In this document: piece after piece, positions 52,346 through 60,380 of the stretch
Numbering within the stretch: the stretch's first letter is position 1
How the letters are laid out: each line of letters starts with the position of its first letter
NCBI RefSeq assembly: GCF_002246015.1
Contig: NZ_NOLJ01000003.1
Coordinates: 765,371 to 829,370, forward strand
Direction: 5' to 3'
Source: Nostoc sp. 'Peltigera membranacea cyanobiont' 210A
GTDB lineage: Bacteria; Cyanobacteriota; Cyanobacteriia; Cyanobacteriales; Nostocaceae
Length of the DNA: 64,000 nt
The notes under the pieces: model-generated
Databases searched by the model: none
What the model saw: only the letters and a program-made list of their open reading frames with translations
Told to the model about the DNA's origin: nothing
Made by a program: the position numbers and the translations under genes

Positions 52346-52377
52346 ATTTTAAACTCTCCAGTCAACTAGAGAGTTAA
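52346..52377 (-). promoter_or_regulatory. MerR-type promoter of the DUF305 lipoprotein gene
   Basis: On the minus strand, -35 TTAACT and -10 TAAAAT with a 20-bp spacer holding CTCTAGTTGACTGGAGAG, an inverted repeat like that at 35302 (ACTCTC/GAGAGT). It ends 29 nt before ATG 52317. Confidence 0.7.
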
Positions 52378-52479
52378 CCCTTTAAGTGATTTATTTTTTG
52401 CTCAGGTAATAAAATCACCCAAGTAACTGGTTGCTTACAATGCAACTATCGTACTTACTACAGAGTTTGACAGATGAAG

Positions 52480-52496
52480 ATGAAATCAGGATGAAA
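52480..52496 (-). promoter_or_regulatory. TTTCAT-N5-TTTCAT box upstream of the DUF305 lipoprotein
   Basis: Perfect repeat on the minus strand with an adjoining CTTCAT half-site, about 100 bp upstream of the MerR-type promoter. Confidence 0.65.
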
Positions 52497-52525
52497 TTAA
52501 AGGTTGCTGCCCTAGCTACAAGGAA

Positions 52526-52560
52526 TTAGAACACTGTAGTACATTACTACAGTGTTCTAA
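52526..52560. repeat. Perfect 35-bp palindrome
   Basis: Arms TTAGAACACTGTAGTA and TACTACAGTGTTCTAA (16 bp, no mismatch) around CAT. No T-run follows in either direction. It could be a repressor operator or the remains of a mobile-element end. Confidence 0.6.
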
Positions 52561-52777
52561 GCTGTCGCGCATTTAAATTTGATAATTTAGCGCCTGAAAG
52601 CGTTTCGTGTCTTAGATTGCCTTGTAAAACTAGATGACGAACAGCTTAATCCTTTTGTGACACCTCGCTTTAGTTTGCCTAGTTAGCGCCAGAGTTCATA
52701 ATGTGAGAAATAATTATGTTATGGAAGTAACGTATTTAAAATAATTTACCTTTGTAATATCTATAAGGAAATCTAAT

Positions 52778-53092
52778 ATGATAAAGCTTAAATTATTGAT
52801 TGGAGGAATAGTATTCATCCCGCTAGTCGCAGTCTTATGTGACTTTGGTTTCAGAAGATTTTGGTTTTCAGAACGCTCAGACTATCAAACATTAGTCAAA
52901 AAACCAGAACAACTCAGTGCCAGCGCGGTGAGCAATCAGCATAGTTTGGCATCTAATAAAGCCATTGTTGCACAAGTAAACAGCGACATCTTTACAGTCC
53001 CTAATGAGTTTCAGGGAAAACTCATTCAGCAGGCACAGCTGAGTAAACCAGACAAAGTTATTGCACTGACTTTTGATGATGGCCAAATTTAG
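52778..53092 (+). pseudogene. Truncated polysaccharide deacetylase (NodB-type) start
   Basis: 104 codons: signal-anchor helix (IGGIVFIPLVAVLCDFGF), about 70 residues of linker, then KPDKVIALTFDDGQI and stop. VIALTFDDGP opens the NodB catalytic domain, so the gene stops exactly where the deacetylase would begin. About 200 residues are missing; the following 244 bp hold no continuation I can see. Confidence 0.75.
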
Positions 53093-53336
53093 ATAGGGGG
53101 TTTTATCACCAATAATCTTAGTAAGTTTGTGAAACAATGACAGCAAAAATTTACTTTTTTTTTGACATCTACTTTTGTGGTAATAATATTTATGACTTGC
53201 TTTTTTGGGTATTGGTAAATATGTAGTGATAATAGAGATTTAGTAAGTAAAATTATTTATTTTTAGCTTTGGATAAAAAGACTAGAAAATAGTTGGAGTT
53301 TACATAAGTGAACGCAGCGAAAACGGAGCTAGAGGA

Positions 53337-54446
53337 TTATGTAGTGGGGAGAGGGGAGGCTAAGGGTAAATCAATTGAGAACACACATCCTTGATGGGGG
53401 ACATCGCGAACTGAGAGTATACCCTTGTTTAGCGACACGGCGCGTCGTGAAATTGTCAGCCCAATCCCCAATCCAGATTTATCTGTTCCCATCTGAGAAA
53501 AAGCCTTAAAGAGTTCTTCCGCCTCACCAGGCGGGAGTCCTCCACATTGATCCTCTATTTCAAGCAAAACACGCCCACCTACAGCCTTACTGCGTATCCA
53601 TACAATCCCACCCTGCTTGGTGAACTTAATGGCATTTTGAACCAGATTCGATAGAGCAGATATTATTAGGTGACGATCTATTAAAACCTCCAATTCCGGC
53701 GCTACCTCTACACGCACCTCAATTGATTTCGCACTTGCTTCAAACCATGCAGTAGCCTCAACTTCACTGACTAGGTGAATAACTCGACATCTCTGATATT
53801 GTCCGGTTGATTCGTTCCGCAGTCGCACCTCAACTAGTGAACGATCAATAATGTCTCTCATACGCCTATGGGCATTTTCAAGAAGACGAGATGTACTTCC
53901 ACTGGTTGCGACTTTCCCTGTGATTATAAGTTGGGAAGCTAAACTAGCAGAGGTCAACGCATTTCGCAACTCATGTGCTAGAAATCCAAGACGTAGAACC
54001 TCATCCCGCTCTGCATTTTCACGCTGACCTCGATTAAACTCTGTAACCGCTTCAGCGATAGCAATATCGAGGCAGAAATTTAATCGATTGAATTCACGAG
54101 GGGATGCTGTTTCACTACTATTCTCCTGAATATACTGAGTGATAGCTTGACAAAGAGCGCCGTAGCCATGAACAACCTGAGAAATGCTGTAGCCAAGTTT
54201 TAACGACTCTTTCCCCCGGCGCTCTGCGGAGGCTCTGTGAACACTTTCTATAGAATTGTTATGTGCTTCCCCAGATTCATCTGTATCAGCATCAGCACGT
54301 AATACCTCAATGAGTTCATCGTAGAACACAGGTAATCCTTTTTCCATTTCGTCGCTCGAACTCATGGAATCGGCAAGACGCGCGATCTTTTTTGAACACA
54401 AGGCGAGAATTTCGTCACGTTCTGCTAAGAGAAATTCATGTAACAT
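53337..54446 (-). CDS. Soluble sensor histidine kinase with RsbRD-like N-terminal domain
   Basis: 369 aa, no membrane helix. N-terminal helical domain (about 1-140; LLAERDEILALCSKKIARLA and LKLGYSISQVVHGYGALCQA) of the RsbRD/sensory-helical type. HisKA with FLAHELRNALTSA (phospho-His) and HATPase_c with NLVQNAIKFTK, IEDQCGGLP and GLGIGLTISRR follow. The response regulator is not adjacent; the multi-receiver protein at 24768 is one conceivable partner (speculation). Confidence 0.88.
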   Translation of the reverse strand: MLHEFLLAERDEILALCSKKIARLADSMSSSDEMEKGLPVFYDELIEVLRADADTDESGEAHNNSIESVHRASAERRGKESLKLGYSISQVVHGYGALCQAITQYIQENSSETASPREFNRLNFCLDIAIAEAVTEFNRGQRENAERDEVLRLGFLAHELRNALTSASLASQLIITGKVATSGSTSRLLENAHRRMRDIIDRSLVEVRLRNESTGQYQRCRVIHLVSEVEATAWFEASAKSIEVRVEVAPELEVLIDRHLIISALSNLVQNAIKFTKQGGIVWIRSKAVGGRVLLEIEDQCGGLPPGEAEELFKAFSQMGTDKSGLGIGLTISRRAVSLNKGILSVRDVPHQGCVFSIDLPLASPLPTT

Positions 54447-54751
54447 TATGAATGTTCTTAATTTTAGACTTATTCTACCATCAGGAGATCGTTAGAACAG
54501 CGATTGCCCAAGGGGCAGTGGCAGAGCCAATCGCACCCACCCCGATCCACCCCAGAACAATTTCCCATCCTCTCGCCGAGGCTAAGTATTTAACCTACAT
54601 TCCGCACGTCATTTTATAGTATAAAAAGCGTGTTTCATTAAGGAGTATTAACTGGATATAGAAATTAGGCTTGAATTTTGATAGCTATACTAAGCCTCTA
54701 GGCTTTGTTAACCAAGCTTTGGATTAATCTCGATTTTCAGAAATCAAATAC

Positions 54752-54860
54752 TAGTACAACACGGCGGAAATAAACCACCCATTCCAAATCAATGAAATGC
54801 TTATGCTGTATTCATTTTTAATTTTTAATTTTTAATTTTTAATTCCGCCTTGCTGTACTA
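54752..54860. mobile_element. 109-bp MITE-like element
   Basis: 18-bp terminal inverted repeats TAGTACAACACGGCGGAA and TTCCGCCTTGCTGTACTA (two mismatches), a run of TTTTTAA repeats inside, and TA at each end, consistent with the TA target duplication of IS630/Tc1-type elements. It lies in a 710-bp gene-poor gap (54447-55156). Confidence 0.7.
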
Positions 54861-55058
54861 ATCTTATACTCTTGTCAGACGAATTTGGATGGATGTTATC
54901 GGGAACTCTGTAATAATTTTACTGTTGCAATTGAACGTCGCGATCGCAAGAAAAAATTTATAACTCGTTGGGGAAGCTGGAATAGAGGGGGTATGGAAGT
55001 TCAAAAACGCGATGCACTCTATTTTATTCGAGAACCTTTTAATCAATGTCAAATGTAG
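54861..55058 (+). pseudogene. 3' remnant of an unknown gene
   Basis: About 65 open codons without a start, running out of the MITE end: NLDGCYRELCNNFTVAIERR, then DRKKKFITRWGSWNRGGMEV and ending FIREPFNQCQM. The composition is protein-like, but I recognise no family. Confidence 0.35.
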
Positions 55059-55082
55059 ATGCTCCCTCCTGCTCTTAGGCAA

Positions 55083-55106
55083 GACGCGATGAATCGCCGT
55101 CTCTAC
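55083..55106. repeat. Short dispersed repeat (GACGCGATGAATCGCC type)
   Basis: GACGCGATGAATCGCCGTCTC recurs inverted at 58299-58323 (AGAGACGGCGATTTATCGCG). A common kind of intergenic palindrome in these genomes. Confidence 0.5.
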
Positions 55107-55156
55107 AATAATTAGTCTTTTGTCTTGACGGCAATTTATTGCGTCTTGGTGATGAT

Positions 55157-56443
55157 TTATGATTCTTGCAAGCGTACAGATACACTACCTGCATGGGCTG
55201 GCAAACCTTCTGCCTCTGCTAAGGTGACGGCTGCTTTACCTATTGTCTGTAATGCTTGTTTGTCACATTCTAAATAAGTAATTCGTTTGAGAAAGTCGTA
55301 GACACTCAAACCAGAGGCAAAGCGGGCAGAACGGGCAGTTGGCAGTACATGGTTGGGGCCTCCTAAATAATCGCCAATCGCTTCTGGAGTATAGCGTCCT
55401 AAAAACACGCTGCCGGCACACTTAATTTGATTGGCCAGGAGTTGCGGGTTGTCCACACACAATTCCACGTGTTCTGGAGCTAGTTGATTAAGCAGTGGTA
55501 TACTCTCGGCTAAATCGCTAACCAGAATTACGGCTGCATAATTTTGCCAACTTGCACTGGCAACTTTTCTGGTGGGTAAATCGGTGAGAATTTTCTCAAC
55601 AGCCTTGATTACTTGTTGCGCGAAGATTTCGGAATCAGTAATTAAAATTGACTGGGCACTAGGATCGTGTTCTGCTTGCGATAGTAAATCCCAGGCAATC
55701 CAATCTGGGTTGTTCTGGCTGTCGGCTACCACTAAAATTTCTGAAGGGCCAGCGATGCTATCAATGCCAACAGTGCCAAAGACTTGACGCTTGGCTTCAG
55801 CAACATAAGCATTACCAGGGCCAACAATTTTATCTACCGGAGCAATGCTTTCTGTACCATAAGCTAATGCTGCGATCGCTTGCGCCCCACCAATGCCATA
55901 TATTTCTGTCACACCAGCAACTTGAGCAGCAGCCAATACGACAGGATTAATCTCACCGCCAGGCATCGGTACTGTCATGACAATTCTTTCAACACCAGCA
56001 ATTTTCGCTGGTAAGGCATTCATCAACAAAGAACTCGGATAGCTAGCCCGTCCCCCTGGTACATAAATTCCCACTTGCGACAGCGCTACCCAATTCAATC
56101 CTAGTTTCACCCCGACTGCATCGGTGTAGCCAATATCTTGCGGTAGTTGTTTTTGATGGAAAGCCACAATCCTTTCAGCAGCAAATTCCAGCGCCGCCAA
56201 GACATCGGCAGGACATTGTGCCGCCTGTTCGGCAATAAAGGTTTCGCTAAAATGCAAAGACTGGAGATTGTTGCGATCAAAGCGGCTAGTATAGTCCTTG
56301 ACTGCGGCATCACCACGCACTTTGACATCAGCTAGAATCTCGCGTACTGTCCCACTAACATCAACTGTAACTTCCCGGCGATCGCTTACAAGGGTTTTGA
56401 ATTTGACAGAAAAATCTTTGTCGGTAGTTTGAAGTAGCTGCAT
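55157..56443 (-). CDS. hisD: Histidinol dehydrogenase
   Basis: 428 aa, usual length. Catalyses the last two steps of histidine synthesis (L-histidinol to L-histidine, NAD- and Zn-dependent). Signature stretches: GIYVPGGRASYPSSLLMNAL, DKIVGPGNAYVAEAKRQVFG, DSIAGPSEILVVAD and LLSQAEHDPSAQS (Zn-ligand Gln/His). LAPEHVELCVDNP and GPNHVLPT contain the catalytic Glu-His pair. Monocistronic as far as seen, as is common in cyanobacteria where his genes are scattered; divergent from the TspO-like gene. Confidence 0.97.
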   Translation of the reverse strand: MQLLQTTDKDFSVKFKTLVSDRREVTVDVSGTVREILADVKVRGDAAVKDYTSRFDRNNLQSLHFSETFIAEQAAQCPADVLAALEFAAERIVAFHQKQLPQDIGYTDAVGVKLGLNWVALSQVGIYVPGGRASYPSSLLMNALPAKIAGVERIVMTVPMPGGEINPVVLAAAQVAGVTEIYGIGGAQAIAALAYGTESIAPVDKIVGPGNAYVAEAKRQVFGTVGIDSIAGPSEILVVADSQNNPDWIAWDLLSQAEHDPSAQSILITDSEIFAQQVIKAVEKILTDLPTRKVASASWQNYAAVILVSDLAESIPLLNQLAPEHVELCVDNPQLLANQIKCAGSVFLGRYTPEAIGDYLGGPNHVLPTARSARFASGLSVYDFLKRITYLECDKQALQTIGKAAVTLAEAEGLPAHAGSVSVRLQES

Positions 56444-56582
56444 GGACAGTATCTTAAAAGCAGTGAGGTCAATAATTAGTTTAACTCCTGATTAACTTGC
56501 TCGATATGACAGTGGCTTATATGCATCACTCTTTTCAGATGTAAGCTGAAAGAAAGCACAAAAGATTATGAGTTAACATCCT

Positions 56583-57371
56583 ATGCAGCAGTCCACAAGA
56601 GGCAATTACCGGGATCTTTGGCGGCAGCTTGTTACTTTGGCTGCAATCTTTGGTGCTTTTGTTATCAACGTAGTATCGAACATTTTTCCGCTCAATGGAC
56701 TTAGCATCGGGGAAATTTCCAATACTTTGTTTAAAAATGTCCTGATTATCCCTGCCAATTACGCCTTTGTTATCTGGGGGCTGATTTACCTTGGGTTGTT
56801 TGCTTTTGGGGTATACCAAGTTCTACCTAATCAACGACATGAGCCTGATTTACGTAAGACAGGTTATCTGTTGGTGATTGCCTGTATTGCTCAAAGCATC
56901 TGGGTATATCTATTTTTGTCTCGGCTTTTTGCTCTTTCTATAATTGCAATGCTCTTGATTCTGTTGCCCCTGATTGCTATCTATGTGCAGTTAGAAATTG
57001 GCAAATCGCGTGTACCTCGGCTGAAAAAATGGTGTATTCACTTTCCAATTAGTATTTATCTAGGCTGGATTAGCGTGGCGACCATTGTCAATGTAGCGTG
57101 TGCCTTGGATTTTCACAGGTGGAACGGTTGGGGGATTTCTGCTGTAATCTGGACTCTCATCATGGTATTGATAGCAACAGCAGTTGCAGCAGTTATAGTT
57201 ATCCAGCGTCGAGATATCGCTTATACAGGAGTAACAGTCTGGGCATTAGTAGCGATCGCACTCAAGCATTTTGATAACTCAATCCTCAGAAATACCGTAT
57301 TTATTTTGGCAATTGTCCTAGTTTTAACCGCAACGATTAACAGCTTACGCACCCAACAAGAACATATTTAA
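56583..57371 (+). CDS. TspO-like (tryptophan-rich sensory) membrane protein
   Basis: 262 aa with about seven to eight predicted helices. PANYAFVIWGLIYLGLFAFG and IYLGWISVATIVNVACAL carry the Trp-rich, Pro/Tyr pattern of the cyanobacterial long TspO/MBR-like family; classical TspO is about 160 aa with five helices. Tetrapyrrole binding is known for TspO but not established for this long branch. Confidence 0.8.
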   Translation: MQQSTRGNYRDLWRQLVTLAAIFGAFVINVVSNIFPLNGLSIGEISNTLFKNVLIIPANYAFVIWGLIYLGLFAFGVYQVLPNQRHEPDLRKTGYLLVIACIAQSIWVYLFLSRLFALSIIAMLLILLPLIAIYVQLEIGKSRVPRLKKWCIHFPISIYLGWISVATIVNVACALDFHRWNGWGISAVIWTLIMVLIATAVAAVIVIQRRDIAYTGVTVWALVAIALKHFDNSILRNTVFILAIVLVLTATINSLRTQQEHI

Positions 57372-57535
57372 GTGTGATGACATACCCGCCCAGCGTCTTT
57401 CAAGAGAGAACTTTTTGCAAGCGTTCGTTAAGCACGCATAATAATGGTCGGTTGTTACACACACCAGTCTGATTGTTATTAGCCAGAATAGATAGTTAGA
57501 GCCGTAATCGTCTGAAAAGACCAAAATTTATAGCA

Positions 57536-58231
57536 ATGAAAAATATTATCTCAATTGGTTGGAATAACTGGTTAAAACGGCATAAAGAATCTGTTTTATT
57601 ATTTGACTCAATTGCTGCCGCTAATGAGATTGCCCTGATGCTTAACGGCCAATGGGATGGCTGCAATGGTGTAATCGTGGCTTCTAGTGATGAGGTAGCT
57701 GTTAACACTGCTGCCAAATTATTACAAGCTACATGGTGTTATCAAGGCGCATCAAAAGCTGTTTTAGACAGAGTAACAACGAATGAAATTTTACGCCGTT
57801 ATGCAATCGGAGAAAGAAATTTTGTTAATGCTAATTTGAGGTGTGCAGTACTTGCATCAGTGAAGCTGAGTGAAATTAACCTAAGTTATGCCTCCTTGAA
57901 TTGGGCAAACTTAAGTCAAGCCAATTTAACTAAAGCTGATTTAACAGCAGCAGACCTCAGTCAAGCTAATTTAACTAGAGCCGACTTGAGTAAAGCATAC
58001 CTAATGAGGGCAAACCTAAGCGAGGCAGACTTGCAACAAGCTTCACTTCAGGGGGCTAACCTAAGTAGTGCTAACTTAAGTGAAGTCAACCTCACTGGTG
58101 CAGATTTAACAGGAGCTAATCTGTCACTAGCAGACCTAAGAGGGGCAAAGTTTCACTTGTGCAATTTGAGTGGGGCTAACCTAACAAATGCCAAGTTAAT
58201 TGAAAGTGACTTAGCTTTTGCTCAACAATGA
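57536..58231 (+). CDS. Pentapeptide-repeat protein
   Basis: 231 aa. N-terminal domain of about 85 residues (IGWNNWLKRHKESVLLFDSI) without repeats. From about residue 90 follow roughly 25 A(D/N)Lxx units (ANLSQANLTKADLTAADLSQ), which form a right-handed quadrilateral beta-helix. Function unknown; such proteins are abundant in filamentous cyanobacteria. Confidence 0.93.
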   Translation: MKNIISIGWNNWLKRHKESVLLFDSIAAANEIALMLNGQWDGCNGVIVASSDEVAVNTAAKLLQATWCYQGASKAVLDRVTTNEILRRYAIGERNFVNANLRCAVLASVKLSEINLSYASLNWANLSQANLTKADLTAADLSQANLTRADLSKAYLMRANLSEADLQQASLQGANLSSANLSEVNLTGADLTGANLSLADLRGAKFHLCNLSGANLTNAKLIESDLAFAQQ

Positions 58232-58298
58232 GCGATCGCCGGACTTCCAGTATTACCTCTAGTAGTCTGTCAAGAACTAATTGACGGATAAATTCCTT

Positions 58299-58323
58299 GT
58301 AGAGACGGCGATTTATCGCGTCT
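58299..58323. repeat. Short dispersed repeat, inverted copy
   Basis: AGAGACGGCGATTTATCGCG, the inverse of the element at 55083-55106. Confidence 0.5.
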
Positions 58324-58330
58324 CTCTAAC

Positions 58331-58849
58331 CTAGTCAGTTCCACCCCAAGTCCAGGTAAGATTGCCATTCTTTAAACTATTTTTTAGCACTACTAGGGGA
58401 TAATCATTAGCATCATAGCCACCAGCCAAATCTAAGATGAAGTAAACTTTACCTTTAACAAAGTGCATCCGTAAATAATTAATCTTTCCAGAGTAGTCTT
58501 GCCCATCAACCTTAGTCATTCCAGCAGAAGCAAAGCATCTAGCATATTTTGGCTTGAGTGTCCCAACCCATGTAACACTAAAGCTATTACTGCCTTGAAC
58601 AGAGATATTACTGGCATAAGCGCTCAGGTTAATAGAGCCATCTGTTGCAAAACTGCCTTCTTGATAAGGGCGGGGTTTTTCAGTAACAATTACCTTGTCT
58701 GGACAGCTTTGTTTTTGCTCGTTTTCACTATAAACTTTTAGCTCAATTTTTTGTGATTGATTTTGTGCTTGGACGCACCAGTTGGACAACAGAGGCAGTA
58801 AACCAATACTTGTGCCTATAATCAAAATCAAAGGTCTAAATGAAATCAT
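58331..58849 (-). CDS. Exported protein of unknown function, 172 aa
   Basis: ATG 58849 (MISFRPLILIIGTSIGLLPL ... CVQA) gives a clean signal peptide. The longer ORF to 59023 would overlap the gene at 58899-59111 and adds non-signal sequence, so it is rejected. The mature part is beta-rich (SFSVTWVGTLKPKYARCFA, LRMHFVKGKVYFILDLAGGY) with two Cys that may pair. No family recognised. It resembles in general style the exported protein at 63076. Confidence 0.65.
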   Translation of the reverse strand: MISFRPLILIIGTSIGLLPLLSNWCVQAQNQSQKIELKVYSENEQKQSCPDKVIVTEKPRPYQEGSFATDGSINLSAYASNISVQGSNSFSVTWVGTLKPKYARCFASAGMTKVDGQDYSGKINYLRMHFVKGKVYFILDLAGGYDANDYPLVVLKNSLKNGNLTWTWGGTD

Positions 58850-58898
58850 ACTTATATCCGAACAAATACTAAATTGAATTGAGTTAGCGCCAAAAACC

Positions 58899-59111
58899 TT
58901 AAATTGTGTAGTTGTGTAGGTTGGGTTGAGGAACGGTGGAGAGGCTTGAGTTATAAGCTTCCAACTTGTCTTGCGTTGTTTTGATGACGGCTGCAAAGGA
59001 GTCAATTGTAACCCCATTGCCAAAGTCTAAGGTGGGACTGATCGATTTCAAAGCCGCAATCCGACGCTGCGCTCTATCAATTACTTTAGACCCGCGTTTT
59101 GGACGTGACAT
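58899..59111 (-). CDS. Small helical protein, C-terminally shortened
   Basis: 70 aa behind a good AGGAAAGTGA site. MSRPKRGSKVIDRAQRRIAA and SISPTLDFGNGVTIDSFAAV match a family of cyanobacterial hypothetical proteins that I recall as about 100-110 aa. Here the sequence changes after LEAYNSSLSTV and ends QPNLHNYTI, so it is probably truncated at the 3' end. Function unknown. Confidence 0.55.
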   Translation of the reverse strand: MSRPKRGSKVIDRAQRRIAALKSISPTLDFGNGVTIDSFAAVIKTTQDKLEAYNSSLSTVPQPNLHNYTI

Positions 59112-59286
59112 AAATCACTTTCCTGTTATTAATAATGCGCCAGGATAAAAACTGACTTCTAACCTAGACTGTACAGCACTAGGATAGACAAAATTAGGGT
59201 TAATTGACACCCGCGTTATTCAGTATATATTAACTTATTTATCACAAATATATCGAATGGCTTTATGTAAATTCTTGTAGGTTGAT

Positions 59287-59327
59287 CGAATTCAATTAAC
59301 GACTGCCCGAATTCAATTAACGACTGC
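59287..59327. repeat. Two tandem 21-bp repeats
   Basis: CGAATTCAATTAACGACTGC occurs twice, spaced by one base, in a gene-poor gap. Confidence 0.75.
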
Positions 59328-59334
59328 ACAAAAA

Positions 59335-59424
59335 ATGCAAGGCATCACCAATAGTGGCAACCTGAATGCTGGGAACGGCAAAGACACAATCGTTGGCAAG
59401 GGTATCGGCGGTCAAGGCAATTAA
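59335..59424 (+). pseudogene. 29-codon glycine-rich remnant
   Basis: MQGITNSGNLNAGNGKDTIV then GKGIGGQGN and stop. The GN/NxGxGxDTI pattern resembles the end of an RTX-like or hemolysin-type repeat protein; upstream parts are not present. A hairpin terminator follows. Confidence 0.4.
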
Positions 59425-59449
59425 GTAATTTAAAAGGTCAGGATAATCA

Positions 59450-59480
59450 GGAAAATCCTTAAAGAAACTAAGGGTTTTCC
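59450..59480 (+). terminator. Terminator hairpin
   Basis: GGAAAATCCTTA/TAAGGGTTTTCC, 12-bp stem with one mismatch and 7-nt loop, followed within 10 nt by TTTTT. It follows the glycine-rich remnant. Confidence 0.6.
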
Positions 59481-59681
59481 TAATGGGACTTTTTGTATTC
59501 AAAATAATCTTATACAAGATTGCCACACTTAATCTTCATAAACCTTCTACTTAGTTGCATTCGCAATCAGGTATCATAAGAGGTTAACCAGACTCTTAAT
59601 ACATTGTGGTTAATTATTTTTGAACAGAGCGATCGCCAGTTAAAAACTTAACATCAAAACTAAACAGTTAAAAATTCTTTT

Positions 59682-60380
59682 ATGCTAAAAATTTCTAACC
59701 TTAACGTTTATTACGGCGAAAGCCATATTCTCCGCGATGTAGATTTGAGCGTACCATCGGGGCAAATGGTTTGTCTAATTGGACGTAATGGTGTCGGAAA
59801 AACTACCTTACTCAAAACTATCATGGGTTTACTCAAACCCCGTAGCGGTACTATTAATTTAGCTGAAGAATTAATCAACTCCAAATCTCCAGACCAAAGG
59901 GCAAAGTTGGGAATTGGTTATGTCCCCCAAGGACGAGAGATTATCCCTCGGTTGACAGTTAAAGAAAATCTACTGCTGGGATTGGAAGCTAGACGCAAAC
60001 CAGTAAAAAAAGCAGAAATTTCAGAGGAAGTTTTTAGTTTATTTCCGGTGTTAAAAACCATGCTTTCGCGGATGGGTGGTGATTTAAGCGGAGGACAGCA
60101 GCAACAATTAGCGATCGCACGTGCTTTAATGGGAGAACCTCAATTACTCGTCTTAGATGAACCCACCGAAGGTATTCAACCCTCCATCATCCTAGAAATT
60201 GAAGCCGCAGTCCGTCGCATCGTCGAAACCACAGGCATTTCGGTGTTATTAGTAGAGCAACATTTACACTTTGTCCGTCAGGCAGATTACTATTACGCCA
60301 TGCAAAAAGGTGGTATTGTCGCCTCCGGTTCCACCACCGAACTTAGCCAAGATGTGATTCAGCGCTTTTTAGCTGTTTAA
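59682..60380 (+). CDS. urtE: Urea ABC transporter ATP-binding subunit UrtE
   Basis: 232-aa LivF-type ATPase. Walker A GRNGVGKTTLLKTIMG, signature MGGDLSGGQQQQLAIARAL, Walker B LLVLDEPTEGIQPSI and switch His in VEQHLHF. The wording (YYGESHILRDVDLSVPSGQM; GREIIPRLTVKENLLLGLEA) points to UrtE rather than an amino-acid LivF. No urtABCD precedes it in the window: the 550 bp upstream hold only repeats and remnants, so it is either detached or a stand-alone copy. Its 3' end overlaps the opposing gene by 38 bp. Confidence 0.88.
   Translation: MLKISNLNVYYGESHILRDVDLSVPSGQMVCLIGRNGVGKTTLLKTIMGLLKPRSGTINLAEELINSKSPDQRAKLGIGYVPQGREIIPRLTVKENLLLGLEARRKPVKKAEISEEVFSLFPVLKTMLSRMGGDLSGGQQQQLAIARALMGEPQLLVLDEPTEGIQPSIILEIEAAVRRIVETTGISVLLVEQHLHFVRQADYYYAMQKGGIVASGSTTELSQDVIQRFLAV

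Noticed and set aside
58850..59023. N-terminal extension of the exported protein at 58331
   Set aside because: It overlaps the gene at 58899-59111, and ATG 58849 gives a proper signal peptide.
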